From JAJQCI01 sp964388305 (lineage in GTDB: Bacteria; Bacillota; Clostridia; Lachnospirales; CAG-274): DNA of 23,605 nucleotides. Below are positions 23,251 to 23,605 of the stretch, one piece after another. Where the stretch lies: assembly GCA_964388305.1 (NCBI GenBank), contig CAYMAA010000016.1, forward strand, positions 1 to 23,605. The letters run 5' to 3'. Position 1 is the first letter of the stretch, and each line of letters begins with the position of its first letter. The notes below the pieces were generated by a model that made no database searches, was not told the origin of the DNA, and was given only the letters and a program-made list of their open reading frames with translations. The position numbers and the translations under genes are program-made.

Positions 23251-23605
23251 ATGAAAAAATTGTTTACAACAGTCCTTGCGGCTGCCCTGCTGCTGCCAAA
23301 CACTGCGTTTGCCGCTGTTCCAAGCAGCACATCGGGTATAATTAAAATAAACGGAACAGAATGTACATATAAGCAGGACGGAACGGTGAGCATAATTGCT
23401 CCAAACGGTAATATTTACACACAACAGGATTTTATGGAATACATAAACGAACTGCTGAAAAACTCCGGCTGCAATATAACACTGCCGGATATACAAACAA
23501 CCACTCAAGCATGGGAGCAAACCACGGAGCAGACTACTCAAAAGCCTGCAGCGGAGCAAACCACGGAGCAGACTACTCAAACACCTGCCGTAAATTCCTC
23601 CATGG
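23251..23605 (+). CDS. start of a secreted protein with Thr/Gln repeat linker (cut by window end)
   Basis: The first 118 codons of a protein that runs out of the window. GGAG lies 8 nt before the ATG. Signal peptide 1-21/22 (LPNTAFA). Then follows a short module (SGIIKINGTECTYKQDGTVS, then YTQQDFMEYINELLKNSGCNI), then a linker made of two 13-residue repeats (EQTTEQTTQKPAA, EQTTEQTTQTPAV). Such linkers usually lead to an extracellular domain such as CAP/SCP-like or an enzyme, but that part is not visible, so no function is assigned. Because no stop lies in the window, the gene is easily missed. Confidence 0.8.
   Translation, partial: MKKLFTTVLAAALLLPNTAFAAVPSSTSGIIKINGTECTYKQDGTVSIIAPNGNIYTQQDFMEYINELLKNSGCNITLPDIQTTTQAWEQTTEQTTQKPAAEQTTEQTTQTPAVNSSM
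23515..23592 (+). repeat. 39-nt tandem repeat, two copies
   Basis: Two adjacent 39-nt units (23515-23553 and 23554-23592) are nearly identical over their first 28 bases and differ in the last few codons. They encode the 13-residue linker units of the last gene and may continue past the window end. Confidence 0.85.

Overview
The window looks like chromosomal DNA of a Gram-positive, low-to-moderate-GC Clostridia bacterium (Bacillota), probably a plant-polysaccharide-degrading gut or rumen type. The basis is strong GGAGG-type ribosome binding sites, sigma-A-like promoters, a WalI/MurA/WalJ/RlmH gene block, many secreted proteins with stalk (copper amine oxidase N-terminal) domains, and a giant dockerin-bearing pectinase. 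The pectin-specialist Monoglobus lineage would fit, but that is an inference and no taxonomic marker is present.

Layout. (1) 1-4972, plus strand: control region and one 1554-residue secreted enzyme. Its order is signal peptide, Fn3-like, PL1 pectate lyase, beta-rich module, type I dockerin, Ser/Thr/Glu repeat linker, second beta-rich module, CE8 pectin methylesterase. It could demethylate pectin and cleave the product in one polypeptide. (2) 5037-10321, minus strand: purC-purF-purB-purA plus an FlK-like hotdog thioesterase in one tight operon with a good promoter in front of purC. (3) 10468-12611, plus strand: divergent promoter, a small conserved Firmicutes protein of unknown role, a secreted stalk-domain nuclease with a C-terminal Cys/His module, and an XRE regulator. 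(4) 12612-14447: a more AT-rich, partly decayed islet with a start-less remnant, a 66-aa protein, and an SLH-like/stalk gene split by a frameshift. (5) 14546-18385, minus strand: walI, murA, walJ, rlmH and a TSCPD-domain gene. This resembles the Bacillus wal locus with murA inserted and without the WalR/WalK kinase pair nearby. (6) 18691-20090, plus strand: pepT overlapped by a TTG-started 57-aa Cys-rich gene (DUF6472-like). (7) 20181-22962, plus strand: two secreted stalk-domain proteins of unknown function in one operon. (8) 23251 to the edge: the start of another secreted protein with a Thr/Gln repeat linker, preceded by a perfect 16-bp palindrome.

Converging blocks are separated by strong hairpin terminators that look bidirectional (around 5010 and 14520). 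No rRNA, tRNA, IS element, CRISPR array or phage gene was seen. The most unusual parts are the pectinase architecture, the set of stalk-domain proteins (one fused to a nuclease, one broken, two of unknown function in one operon), and the rearranged wal locus with WalR-like repeats upstream of murA.
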